Shown here: piece by piece, positions 1-7,964 of the stretch
Numbering within the stretch: position 1 is the first letter of the stretch
Layout of the letters: every line of letters starts with the position of its first letter
From: Arthrobacter oryzae
GTDB lineage: Bacteria; Actinomycetota; Actinomycetes; Actinomycetales; Micrococcaceae
Length of the DNA: 64,000 nt
Direction: 5' to 3'
Assembly (NCBI RefSeq): GCF_003634095.1
Contig: NZ_RBIR01000003.1
Span: 1 to 64,000, forward strand
Position numbers and translations under genes: made by a program
Notes under the pieces: generated by a model
Databases searched by the model: none
What the model saw: the letters and a program-made list of their open reading frames with translations, nothing else
Told to the model about the DNA's origin: nothing

Positions 1-170
1 CCGATCAGCAGCTGCGCGACGTGTTCCTTCAGGTACGCGGCCACCGCGAGCTCGCGCCCGTTCAGCGTCGCGTCCCCGATCCCGGTCACGCCGTCCTCGG
101 TCGTGATCCGCAGGGTCACGAAGTTCCGGGAAGGGCTGGTCACGAAGACTTCAGCGGCAATGATTTTCAC
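1..170 (-). CDS. manD: D-mannonate dehydratase (enolase superfamily), N-terminal fragment cut by window edge
   Basis: Only the first 56 codons are inside the window; the rest lies to the left. The start is GTG at 170, preceded by an AGGA Shine-Dalgarno about 9 bases upstream. The fragment begins [13 protein letters not shown] and contains [13 protein letters not shown] and the motif [13 protein letters not shown], which are typical of the N-terminal capping domain of ManD/RspA proteins. ManD dehydrates D-mannonate to 2-keto-3-deoxy-D-gluconate, the step after fructuronate reductase in glucuronate breakdown. It follows the uidB-like gene by 31 bases on the same strand, so it is probably the last visible cistron of the uidA operon. 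RspA-type relatives with weak or other acid-sugar dehydratase activity cannot be excluded from this fragment; the locus context favours mannonate. Confidence 0.82.
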   Translation of the reverse strand, partial: MKIIAAEVFVTSPSRNFVTLRITTEDGVTGIGDATLNGRELAVAAYLKEHVAQLLI

Positions 171-201
171 AACAGGTCCTTATCTTGTCTTTCGGTGGGT
201 G

Positions 202-1605
202 TTAGTTGCTGGGCGCCAGCGGCGCGGCGGGAACGGCGCCGGCGGGAACGGTGACGGCGCTGCCGCTGCCGTCACCCTCGGTGCGGCGGGCCTGGATGTC
301 GGTGAGGATCCGGGCATGCATGGCATCGGTGAGCGTGTACTTGGCCATCACGAGCACGGCCAGGATGGTCATGACCGCGGGCAGTGCGCCGGCGGCAATC
401 TGGATGCCGAAGACGGCGTCGGGGGTCTGGACGGCGCCGGACTTGTAGCCGCCCAGGGCCAGGGCGTAGGCGGCGAGCGCACCGCCGACGGCCTGGCCGG
501 TCTTGCGGGTGAAGGAGAACAGTGCGTAGGTGATGCCCTCGGTGCGGACGCCGGTCTTCCACTCGCCGTACTCGACGGTGTCGGCTTCCAGTGCCCACAC
601 CACGATGTTGACCGCGAGGACGCCCACGAGGCTGATCACCAGGCCGGCAAAGCCGACCAGGGCCTGGCTTGCCGGGGTGAAGAAGATGATGGCACCGCCA
701 ACCACCGTGAACAGTGAGGAGAAGATGTAGACACGCTTCTTTCCGAGGTTCCGGACCAGCTTGGGCATAAATCCGGCCAACACGAAGGTCAGGCCGAGTT
801 GGATGATGGACAGCACCGGGTACAGGTCCAGCCGGCCCAGGACGTCCCGGAGGTAGTACAACTGCACGGAGGTGAGGGCCAGGTAGCCGGTCAGGAAGAA
901 GAAGGAGCTCACGCACAGCATGAGCAGCGGCCGGTTGCCCTTGAGCGTCTCCATGCTCTGCCTGAACGTGACGTTGGGGACGGCGCGGTGGACCCGTTCC
1001 TTGGCGGTCAGGAAGGTGAAGAGGTACAGGGCCGCGCCGATGACGACGAAGGCGATAGTGATGGTGGTGAACGTGCCCTGCAGGTTGGCGCCCGGCTTGA
1101 TCAGGGGTGCCACAAAGATGCCCAAGGCGGAGCCGACCAGCAGCCCGCCGATCATCCGGGCGGAGCCCAGCTTGGCGCGCTCCCCCGGGTCCTGGGTCAT
1201 GGCACCGGCCAGCGAGCCGTAGGGGATGTTGACCAGGCTGTAGGCAAGACCCAGGGCTGCGTACGTGACGTAGGCGTAGAGCAGGGTGCCGGACTCCCCG
1301 AGCGCAGGGATGGAGAAGGTAGCCACGCTCAGCAACAGCAGGGGGATGGAGCCGAACATGATGAACGGGCGGAACTTGCCGAACCGCTTGCTGTAGGTCC
1401 GGTCCACCACGCGGCCGGCGAAGACGTCGGCGAACGCGTCGAAGATCCGTACTACCAGCAGCAGGGTACCGGCGGCCGCGGCCGAAATCCCTGCGACGTC
1501 CGTGTAGTACACGAGGAGGAACATCGTGGCGGTGGTGAATGCGAGGTTGTTGGCAGCATCGCCGGCGCCATAGCCGACGATGCTGAGCTTGCTCAGCTTT
1601 TTCAT
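202..1605 (-). CDS. uidB: GPH-family glycoside/glucuronide:cation symporter (UidB-like)
   Basis: 467 residues, with about 12 hydrophobic membrane segments. The N-terminus (KLSIVGYGAGDAANNLAFTTATMFLLVYYTD) and the loop GRVVDRTYSKRFGKFRPFI are hallmarks of the glycoside-pentoside-hexuronide:cation symporter family, which includes E. coli UidB (GusB) and XynP. The later segment ADTVEYGEWKTGVRTEG is also typical of GPH proteins. It should carry glucuronides, or another glycoside, across the membrane with a cation. The start is ATG at 1605 with AAAGGAG upstream. It lies 70 bases downstream of uidA and 31 bases upstream of manD on the same strand, so uidA-uidB-manD is the likely operon. The substrate is inferred from the neighbours; the family alone does not fix it. 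The C-terminal 20 residues are Ala/Pro/Val-rich and look unstructured. Confidence 0.86.
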   Translation of the reverse strand: MKKLSKLSIVGYGAGDAANNLAFTTATMFLLVYYTDVAGISAAAAGTLLLVVRIFDAFADVFAGRVVDRTYSKRFGKFRPFIMFGSIPLLLLSVATFSIPALGESGTLLYAYVTYAALGLAYSLVNIPYGSLAGAMTQDPGERAKLGSARMIGGLLVGSALGIFVAPLIKPGANLQGTFTTITIAFVVIGAALYLFTFLTAKERVHRAVPNVTFRQSMETLKGNRPLLMLCVSSFFFLTGYLALTSVQLYYLRDVLGRLDLYPVLSIIQLGLTFVLAGFMPKLVRNLGKKRVYIFSSLFTVVGGAIIFFTPASQALVGFAGLVISLVGVLAVNIVVWALEADTVEYGEWKTGVRTEGITYALFSFTRKTGQAVGGALAAYALALGGYKSGAVQTPDAVFGIQIAAGALPAVMTILAVLVMAKYTLTDAMHARILTDIQARRTEGDGSGSAVTVPAGAVPAAPLAPSN

Positions 1606-1626
1606 GATTGGGCTCCTTTACCCGTT

Positions 1627-1656
1627 GCCGGACTCAGACCCTGGTCCGGGTCCGGC
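1627..1656 (-). other. hairpin between uidA and uidB
   Basis: GCCGGAC (1627-1633) pairs with GTCCGGC (1650-1656), and inside it GACC pairs with GGTC. It sits in the 70-base gap between uidA and the symporter gene. There is no T-run, so it may be an mRNA processing or attenuation hairpin that lowers downstream expression rather than a full terminator. The role is inferred. Confidence 0.35.
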
Positions 1657-1675
1657 GAAAAATGTGCGTTAAGGC

Positions 1676-3484
1676 CTACGCCTCGGAAGTGTTCTTGGTG
1701 CCGGCCAGCGCCGTCCACCGTTCGCGCAGGGCATAGGCGGCGGGCTTGGGCCGCCTGTCCCGGGTGAAGACGCCCTTCTTGTTGCCGTCCACCCGCATGA
1801 TGCCGTTGGAGGTCTGGAAGTCCGCGAAGTTCCAGACCTGCTCGCCCACCATGGCATCCACGCGGTCAAAGACCCGGTGGTACATGGCCAGGAAAGCGGC
1901 CTGGTATTCCTCGCTCCAGGGCTGCTCATAGATCGAGTGGAAACCGGGCATGGTGTCCGGTCCGTACTCGGTCATGATCATGGGCTTGCCGTACTTGGCT
2001 TCCCATTGACGCAGCTCCTTCTCGAGGGACTGCTCGGCTGTCTCGAGGTCGCCGTTGTTGAGGTACCAGCCGTAGTAGCGGTTGAGCAGGATGACGTCGA
2101 ACAGATCCCCGAGCAATTCCTTGTCAGGGGTATCGAACATGACGTTGACGTAGCCGACCGGCCGCGTGGGGTCCAGCCGGCGGGTCAGCTCCGCGAGGGG
2201 CGCGAAGTATTCGCGGGCGCCCTCTTCCGAGCCGTTCGGTTCGTTGGCGATGGACCAGATGACCACGGATGGATGGTTCTTGTCCCGGGCGACGAGCTCG
2301 GAAATCGCCTGCCGGTGGTTGGCGGCGGTATTGGCGTCGACACCGCCCTCGACATACGTTTTCTTGGCAATGCCGCCGAAGACGGCGCCGAAGCCCAGGT
2401 GCAGGCCCACGGCGGCGGTCTCGTCGATCACGACAATTCCGTGCCGGTCCGCGAACTCCATGACTTCCTCGGCGTAAGGGTAGTGCGAGGTCCGGAAGGA
2501 GTTCGCGCCCACCCAATCCAGGAGCTGGAAGTCGTTGACCATCTGGGCGTTGCTGTGGCCCTTGCCGATGGCCACGTGGTCCTCGTGCATGCCGAATCCG
2601 GTGAAGTAGAACGGTTCGCCGTTGATGAGGAATTCCTTGCCGCGGACTTCCACGGTGCGGACCCCGACTGGCAGTGTGTAGCTGTCCAGGAGCCGGCCGC
2701 CGTCGCGGATTTCGGCGGTAAGGCTGTAGAGGTACGCGGCGCCAGGCTTCCAGAGCACGACGTCGGCGATCGTCAGGGTGCCGCGGGCGCCGTCGGCGCG
2801 GGCAACCTCTGCGCCGTCGGCGTCCCGAAGGGAAACGGCAACCGTTTCACTGCCGGTTCCGCCGGCGGTGGCGATGGTGTAGTCGACGCTGCCGGTCGGT
2901 CCCTCGAAACCGGTGACCACGGTGATGTCATCGACCGTAACCGCGGGGGTGCTGAACAGCCAGACGCTGCGGTGCAGTCCGGCGTAGTTGTAGAAGTCGT
3001 GGAGGTAGCTCTGCTGGCGGCGGCCGTCCTCGGTGACGGTGATGGTGCCCGGCGGGATCGTGGCCTGGGTCAGCTCGTTGTTGACGGAGATGGTGAGGCG
3101 GAAGACCTGCCCGGGGATCACGTGCTCGGTGATGTCGGCGCTGAACGGCATGTAGCCGCCGGTGTGCTGGGCCACCAGAGTGTCATCGACCCACACCATG
3201 CCCTCGTGCGTTGCGGAGTCGAGGCGGACGTGGATGCGTTCCCCGGCCCAGCCGCGCGGGACGCGGACTTCGCGCTGATACCAGACGTAGCCCACGTGGT
3301 CGCGGATGGCTTTGTCCGGAAAGACGTCGTTGTAGCTGGCCGGGACACCCATTTCCAGGTCCGAGTCCAGCGGCGCCTGGAACCATTCGTCCCGGTGGCC
3401 GGAGCGGTCAAAGTCCACCTTGAAGCGGTACAGGCCGTCGAGATTGACGATCTCGCGGGTTTCACTGGCCTGGGGCTTGAGCAT
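1676..3484 (-). CDS. uidA: beta-glucuronidase (GH2)
   Basis: 602 residues, the same size as E. coli UidA (603). Domain order is the GH2 sugar-binding jelly roll (about 10-180), immunoglobulin-like domain (about 185-275) and TIM barrel (about 280-595). The acid/base is Glu415 in the motif NEPNGSEEG and the nucleophile is Glu506 in MTEYGPDTMPGFH; both surroundings are diagnostic of beta-glucuronidase rather than beta-galactosidase. The segments LLNRYYGWY and GEQVWNFADF are also beta-glucuronidase-like. It hydrolyses beta-D-glucuronides to D-glucuronate plus aglycone. No signal peptide is present, so it acts in the cytoplasm after uptake. The start is ATG at 3484 with AAGGA upstream. It is the first gene of the uidA-uidB-manD unit and is preceded by a LacI-type operator that overlaps its -35 box. 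Confidence 0.95.
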   Translation of the reverse strand: MLKPQASETREIVNLDGLYRFKVDFDRSGHRDEWFQAPLDSDLEMGVPASYNDVFPDKAIRDHVGYVWYQREVRVPRGWAGERIHVRLDSATHEGMVWVDDTLVAQHTGGYMPFSADITEHVIPGQVFRLTISVNNELTQATIPPGTITVTEDGRRQQSYLHDFYNYAGLHRSVWLFSTPAVTVDDITVVTGFEGPTGSVDYTIATAGGTGSETVAVSLRDADGAEVARADGARGTLTIADVVLWKPGAAYLYSLTAEIRDGGRLLDSYTLPVGVRTVEVRGKEFLINGEPFYFTGFGMHEDHVAIGKGHSNAQMVNDFQLLDWVGANSFRTSHYPYAEEVMEFADRHGIVVIDETAAVGLHLGFGAVFGGIAKKTYVEGGVDANTAANHRQAISELVARDKNHPSVVIWSIANEPNGSEEGAREYFAPLAELTRRLDPTRPVGYVNVMFDTPDKELLGDLFDVILLNRYYGWYLNNGDLETAEQSLEKELRQWEAKYGKPMIMTEYGPDTMPGFHSIYEQPWSEEYQAAFLAMYHRVFDRVDAMVGEQVWNFADFQTSNGIMRVDGNKKGVFTRDRRPKPAAYALRERWTALAGTKNTSEA

Positions 3485-3576
3485 CGTGGGGAATCCTTAC
3501 GCGTCGTTGCGGGGCGGGCCTTCCGGTACGGCCGGCGGTGCCGGGTGCCACCCGGTGGCCTCTTCGTCTGGATGTA

Positions 3577-3617
3577 ATCCTAGTCACGTGGCAATCATTT
3601 GGCAAGCGGTTGCCAAA
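3577..3617 (-). promoter_or_regulatory. uidA promoter with overlapping LacI-type operator
   Basis: On the minus strand a TTGCCA -35 (3605-3600), 17-base spacer and TAGGAT -10 (3582-3577) form a near-consensus promoter about 90 bases before uidA. The -35 is the right half of a 20-bp palindrome at 3598-3617 (minus strand TTTGGCAACCGCTTGCCAAA). Very similar palindromes stand before uxaC, the ABC operon and the second TIM-barrel gene, so this is likely the operator of one of the two related LacI regulators here. Confidence 0.8.
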
Positions 3618-3701
3618 TATTTCTATGGAGTCCGCATTCAGGTTCGCAGCCGGCACCTCGTCAGGCCCGCCTGCGGCACAACACTGCTTGCACGGAAGCC
3701 G

Positions 3702-5132
3702 TTACCGGGAGACAGCCCGCTCCCCGAACATTCCGCGCAGGTCTTCAATGAGGTCCACGACGGCGGCGTCCGCCGCCAGGTCCGGATCCACCAGGGCCAG
3801 GAGCGCGCGGGTGCGCTCCGCGCCGCCAAGCGAGTTGGCCGCGGCCACCCCGGCCGCGAGCGGGTCCTGCAGTTGGGCGGCCGCGGCGCCGTAATCCATC
3901 CAGGCGGCGATCATGAGGGCCGCCGCCGCGCCGGAGCGGCCCCGGGCACGTTCGGCCAGCAGCACGGGGACGGCGCGCATGCGCAGCTTGGTGCTTCCGT
4001 CCATCGCGATCTGAGCCAGGTGGTGCGCGATCCGGCCGTTGCCGAAGCGCTCCAGCAGTGCGGCGCGGTAGGCGGGAATCTGCAGGTCCGGGCCGGGCAG
4101 GTTGGCTTCCGCCTCGTCCCAGAACCGCTCCACGGCCCGCCGGCAGAGCTCGTCCTGCAGGGCTTGGGCCACCGTGGCGTGGCCGCGGAGCTGTCCGGCG
4201 TAGGCCAGGAGCGAGTGGGCGCCGTTCAGGAGCCACAGCTTGCGGTTTTCGTACGGCTCAATGTCATCCACGAACACCGCCCCGGCGTCCTCCCAGCGGG
4301 GGCGGCCTGCCGGGAAGTCGCCGCTGAGAACCCAGTTGCGGAACGGCTCGGCCACCACGGGCGAGGTGTCACGGTAGCCGCAGGCGGCCTCGACGGCGGC
4401 GGTGTCGGCTTCCGTGGTCCGCGGCGTGATCCGGTCCACCGAGGTGCCGACAAAGCTGACGTTGGCCTCGATCCAGGCGGCCAGCCCGGCGTCCCAGGCG
4501 GCTGCCAGGCCGGTGACGGCGCGGCGGGCGACGGTGCCGTTGCTGGCGAGGTTGTCGCAGCAGACGACGGCCAGGGGTCCTGTCCCGGCGGCCCGGCGGG
4601 CGCCGAGGGCGAAGGCCAGCCGGCCCAACGGCGTCGCGGGGCTTCCGGTGCGCCGGGCCAGCACGTCGAGGTCCGCTACGACGTCGGGGGCCCGGAGATC
4701 TAGCAGTCCGTCGGCGCCAAGGCGGTAGGCGGCCTCGGTGATGGTCAGGGTGATGATGGCGGTGGCGGGGGCGGACACCAGTTCGGCGAGCCGGGCGACG
4801 TCGGCCCCGTCAACGGCGTCGACAATGCTGCCGATGATCTCGAAGGAGTCCCCCGCGTCGCCGCGCTCGACGAGTGTGAACAGGCTGTCCTGCTCCGCGA
4901 GCGCCAGCGCCGCGTCCGGGCGCCGGCCGGTGAAGGAGGCGATCCCCCACTCCGCGGCGTCGCCGGCCCGGTGGGTGTACCAGGCCTGGTGGGAACGGTG
5001 GAAGGCGCCGAGGCCCAGGTGGACGATCCGCACCGGGGCCTTGGCCGCGGGGCGAAGGCTGCGGTTCAGCCGCGGCAGGTCGGCCCCCGGCTGGGCGGGC
5101 CGGGTGTCGCCGGCATTCTCTGTCATGGTCAT
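3702..5132 (-). CDS. uxuB: D-fructuronate reductase (mannonate oxidoreductase), polyol dehydrogenase family
   Basis: 476 residues. An N-terminal Rossmann domain is marked by VRIVHLGLGAFHRSHQAWYTH, the signature of the mannitol/mannonate/tagaturonate long-chain dehydrogenases. The central segment SNGTVARRAV and the C-terminal helical domain with the catalytic-lysine region KLWLLNGAHSLLAYAGQL are standard for this family. It should reduce D-fructuronate to D-mannonate with NADH. Fructuronate is chosen over mannitol or tagaturonate because the gene overlaps uxaC and lies near uidA and manD. The start is ATG at 5132: its ATG overlaps the uxaC stop as ATGA (5129-5132), which implies translational coupling. 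The reading frame stays open further upstream inside uxaC, but that extension encodes no family sequence. Confidence 0.88.
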   Translation of the reverse strand: MTMTENAGDTRPAQPGADLPRLNRSLRPAAKAPVRIVHLGLGAFHRSHQAWYTHRAGDAAEWGIASFTGRRPDAALALAEQDSLFTLVERGDAGDSFEIIGSIVDAVDGADVARLAELVSAPATAIITLTITEAAYRLGADGLLDLRAPDVVADLDVLARRTGSPATPLGRLAFALGARRAAGTGPLAVVCCDNLASNGTVARRAVTGLAAAWDAGLAAWIEANVSFVGTSVDRITPRTTEADTAAVEAACGYRDTSPVVAEPFRNWVLSGDFPAGRPRWEDAGAVFVDDIEPYENRKLWLLNGAHSLLAYAGQLRGHATVAQALQDELCRRAVERFWDEAEANLPGPDLQIPAYRAALLERFGNGRIAHHLAQIAMDGSTKLRMRAVPVLLAERARGRSGAAAALMIAAWMDYGAAAAQLQDPLAAGVAAANSLGGAERTRALLALVDPDLAADAAVVDLIEDLRGMFGERAVSR

Positions 5133-6601
5133 AGCTTGAAAACCCTTCGTGGGGAGCCGTCGACGAGGTCGACGATGATGTCGTGGGCGCGGTCCTCGCT
5201 GATCCGGTGTTCCGCCACGAGGCGGGCCAGGAAGGAGGCCTCGATGCGGCGGGAGGCATCGTGCCGGGCGGGGATGGAGCAGAAGGCGCGGGTGTCGTCG
5301 ATGAATCCGGAGGAGCGGGAGAAGCCCGCGGTCTCGGTCACGGCGGACCGGAAGCGCAGCATGGCGTCGGGCGCGTCGAGGAACCACCACGGGGCGCCGA
5401 GGTACACGGACGGGTAGAAGCCGGCCAGCGGCGCGAGCTCGCGCGAGTAGACCGTCTCGTCCATCGTGAAGAGCACCAGGTGGAAGTCCCTGGCGGTGCC
5501 GAAGTCCTGCAGGACGGGCCGGATGGACTCGGTGTAGTCAATCGCGAAGGGGATGTCGTGGCCGGTGTCCGCACCGTACTGGTTGAACGTGTCCGTGTGG
5601 TGGTTGCGGAAGGACCCCGGGTGGATGGTCATGACCAGGCCGTCTTCGACGGACATCCGGGCCATCTGGTACATCATGTGGGCTTCGAAGTCCTCGCGCT
5701 CGGCGGCGGTGGCTTCCCCGGAGCGGGCCCGGTTGAAGAGACGCTCGGCGTCGGCGGCGTCCAGCTTCAGGGTGCGCGGGGTGCGCACGCCGTGGTCGGC
5801 CGACACGGCGCCGTGCTCCACAAAGTAACGACGCCGGTTCTCCAGTGCGATGAGGTATCCGGCGAAGCCGCTGCCGCCGTCGCCCGCTGCCGCGATGAGT
5901 CGCTCAACGTTGGCACTCCAGGCCGGGTTGGCCGGGTTGAGGTAGGCATCCGGGCGGAAGGTCGGGAGGACCCGCCCGTGGAAGGTGACGTCTTCGGCGA
6001 GGGCCTTGTGGCTGGACAGATCGTCCAGGGGATCGTCGGTGGTGGCCAGGACCTCGATGTTGAAGTCCTTGAACAGCTGGCGCGGGCGGAAATCAGGTTC
6101 CTGGAGCCGGGCGGAGATGGCGTCGTAGGAGGCATCGGCCGTGGCGCCGCTGATCTCCTGGTCCAGGCCAAAGACGCTGCGGAACTGGTCGCGGAGCCAG
6201 TACCCGGAGGCGGTGCCCTCGAACAGCGGCCAGGCCTGGCAGAATTCGCGCCACACGGTCCGGGAGTCCGGAGCCGCGGCGGACGGGCCCGCCTGGGACG
6301 GGCCCGCCTGGGACGGGTCCGCCGCGGACGGGTCTGCCGGGGCGGGGGCCTGAAGGCGCAGCCGGTCCAGCGGGACGCCGCTGGCGTGGATCAGGCGGGT
6401 GACGTAGTGGTCCGGGCTGACCAGCAGCGCTGCCGGATCAGGAAAGGGCGTGTTCTGCTCGAGGACGGCGGCATCGACGTGGCCGTGCGGGGAGATGATC
6501 GGAAGGTCCTGGACCCGGCCCAGGAGCTCGCGCGCGATCCTTCGCGTTCCTGGATCCGCGGGCAGGAGACGGTCTGGGTGGGCAGCAATCGACTGTGACA
6601 T
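5129..6601 (-). CDS. uxaC: glucuronate (uronate) isomerase
   Basis: 490 residues, slightly longer than usual (about 470). The N-terminus shows DLPIISPHGHVDAAVL, the metal-binding HxH motif of the amidohydrolase-fold uronate isomerases; later segments LATTDDPLDDLSSHKAL, DYTESIRPVLQDFG and APWWFLDAPDAMLRFRSAVTETAGFSRSSGF are family signatures. It converts D-glucuronate to D-fructuronate, linking UidA to UxuB. The extra length is a low-complexity insertion near residues 88-110 built of a repeated 5-residue unit (see repeat at 6281-6340). It is the first gene of a two-gene unit with uxuB. A palindromic operator overlaps its promoter, and a -10-like GACCAT stands exactly 6 bases before the ATG, so the mRNA may be leaderless. 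Confidence 0.93.
   Translation of the reverse strand: MSQSIAAHPDRLLPADPGTRRIARELLGRVQDLPIISPHGHVDAAVLEQNTPFPDPAALLVSPDHYVTRLIHASGVPLDRLRLQAPAPADPSAADPSQAGPSQAGPSAAAPDSRTVWREFCQAWPLFEGTASGYWLRDQFRSVFGLDQEISGATADASYDAISARLQEPDFRPRQLFKDFNIEVLATTDDPLDDLSSHKALAEDVTFHGRVLPTFRPDAYLNPANPAWSANVERLIAAAGDGGSGFAGYLIALENRRRYFVEHGAVSADHGVRTPRTLKLDAADAERLFNRARSGEATAAEREDFEAHMMYQMARMSVEDGLVMTIHPGSFRNHHTDTFNQYGADTGHDIPFAIDYTESIRPVLQDFGTARDFHLVLFTMDETVYSRELAPLAGFYPSVYLGAPWWFLDAPDAMLRFRSAVTETAGFSRSSGFIDDTRAFCSIPARHDASRRIEASFLARLVAEHRISEDRAHDIIVDLVDGSPRRVFKL
6281..6340 (-). repeat. four tandem 15-bp repeats inside uxaC
   Basis: Four consecutive 15-bp copies (two identical GGACGGGCCCGCCTG, then two variants) encode PADPS-AADPS-QAGPS-QAGPS in UxaC. 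This lengthens a loop between the N-terminal HGH motif region and the rest of the barrel. It is a coding minisatellite that could vary in copy number between strains. Confidence 0.85.
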
Positions 6602-6607
6602 AGCTCA

Positions 6608-6649
6608 ATGGTCGTGCCGCGGCAATCCATTTGTCAACCGGTTGCCAAT
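6608..6649 (-). promoter_or_regulatory. uxaC promoter with overlapping LacI-type operator
   Basis: The palindrome at 6630-6649 (minus strand ATTGGCAACCGGTTGACAAA) contains a perfect TTGACA -35 (6637-6632). An 18-base spacer leads to GACCAT (6613-6608), which matches TANNNT only in A and the last T, followed by 6 bases and the uxaC ATG. A further half-site TTGCCA-like stretch (AATTGCCAAAA) is adjacent on the upstream side. Confidence 0.7.
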
Positions 6650-6776
6650 AATTGCCAAAACATTCCATGGCGGATTTTCGCGCCGGAAAGCGACATCCGC
6701 GGCCGGGATCCCAGCCGCGGATGTCCTAAAGTGCCGCGGAAAGCGGAACAGGCCGCGGACTGCGATGCGGCGGCGC

Positions 6777-7841
6777 CTACCGGGCGACGATCAGCCGGCC
6801 GCTGGACCCGCGCAGCACCAGCTCGGTTTCCACGCTCAGCGTCCCGGCGGTTTCCCCGCCGGCGCCGGCCAGGCGGTCCAGGAGGATCGTTGCCGCACCG
6901 GAACCGCATTCGCCGAGCGGGGAGCGCACCGTGGTCAGGGGCGGGGTGGTGAAATCAGCCCCGAAGATATCGTCAAAGCCCACGATGCTGATCTGGTCCG
7001 GGACCACCACGCCGGCGGCCTGGAGCTCCTGCATCAGGCCGATGGCCAGGAGGTCGTTGTAGGTCAGGACCGCGGAAGCCCCGCTGGCCACAACCGCACG
7101 CGCGGACTGCCGACCGCCGTCGACCGTGGGCTTGGTGGATTCGAGCCGGACGGCGTCGAGCTTGGACCATTCACACGCGGAGCGGACACCGTCCCAGCGC
7201 CGCGCGGACATCCAGGACTGGGCCGGCCCGGCAACGTAGGCCACTTTCCGGTGCCCGTTGGCGGCCAGGCTGCGGACCGCTTCGCTGATCCCCTTGTTGA
7301 CGTCCGGGACGACGCACGGCACGCCGTCGACCTCGCGATTGATGACCACCACCGGCTTGTCCCGGGCGAGCGCACGGATGTCGTCGTCGTCCATGCGCGG
7401 GCTGGCGAGGATGAGCCCGTCCACGGTGGCCATCATCCGCCGTGCCGTCGTCAGCTCGGTGACGGCCGACTCAGCCGCGTCCGCGAGGACCAGGGTGTAG
7501 TCGCGGGCGGTCGCGGTGGTTCCCGCCCCGCGGATGATGTCGAAAAAGGTGGGGTTCGTGATGTCGGCGACGATCAGGCCGAAGGTGCTGGTCCGTCCCG
7601 TGGGCAGCGCGCGGGCGAACGGGTTCACCTGATAGTGGAGCTCGGCGGCGGCATCCTCGATGAGTTTCTGCGTCTTGGCGCTGACCCGCCCCGGCTTGCT
7701 GAGGGCCCGCGACACCGTGGAGGGGTTGACCCCGGCGACCTTGGCGATGTCGTAGATCGTGGCGCCGGATTTCCCGTCCCGGCCGTGCTTCTTGACCGGA
7801 CCTGTTGTTGCGGCAGATTCCGGCGTCTTAGGTTCAGTCAC
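6777..7841 (-). CDS. LacI-family transcriptional regulator 1 (uronate/glycoside locus)
   Basis: 354 residues. After a charged N-terminal tail of about 25 residues comes the LacI helix-turn-helix IYDIAKVAGVNPSTVSRALSKPGRVS (about 27-52), then the hinge helix region, then a periplasmic-binding-protein-like effector domain with GLIVADITNPTFFDIIRG and IVGFDDIFGADFTTPPLTT. The start is GTG at 7841, with AGGATGGGG upstream. It is closely related to the regulator at 18093-19112; both share the FGADF-PPLTT segment, so they may bind related sites. Its coding region ends 175 bases before the uxaC start, and the uxaC operator lies in that gap. The most likely job is repression of the four palindrome-bearing promoters. 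The inducer (glucuronide, fructuronate, mannonate or a keto-glycoside) cannot be told from sequence. Confidence 0.88.
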   Translation of the reverse strand: MTEPKTPESAATTGPVKKHGRDGKSGATIYDIAKVAGVNPSTVSRALSKPGRVSAKTQKLIEDAAAELHYQVNPFARALPTGRTSTFGLIVADITNPTFFDIIRGAGTTATARDYTLVLADAAESAVTELTTARRMMATVDGLILASPRMDDDDIRALARDKPVVVINREVDGVPCVVPDVNKGISEAVRSLAANGHRKVAYVAGPAQSWMSARRWDGVRSACEWSKLDAVRLESTKPTVDGGRQSARAVVASGASAVLTYNDLLAIGLMQELQAAGVVVPDQISIVGFDDIFGADFTTPPLTTVRSPLGECGSGAATILLDRLAGAGGETAGTLSVETELVLRGSSGRLIVAR

Positions 7842-7877
7842 CGCCCCATCCTAACGAGGAATCAACCCAACCAGCCC

Positions 7878-7920
7878 GCAGCCGGGGCCGTTTTGAGGGC
7901 TCAAAAACGGCCCCGGCTGC
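7878..7920 (-). terminator. terminator of the ABC transporter operon
   Basis: A perfect 17-bp stem (GCAGCCGGGGCCGTTTT paired with AAAACGGCCCCGGCTGC) with a short loop stands 45 bases after the last gene of the operon (7965). It separates that operon from the LacI gene at 7841. The A/T-rich top of the stem lies next to the loop, and no clean T-run follows. Confidence 0.78.
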
Positions 7921-7964
7921 CAGTCAGCTGGTCCGCGTCGCCGGGCTGGGTTGCCGGGCGGGCG

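Noticed and set aside
3702..5132. Mannitol dehydrogenase annotation for the long-chain dehydrogenase
   Set aside because: The fold is shared, but overlap with uxaC and proximity to uidA and manD make fructuronate the natural substrate.
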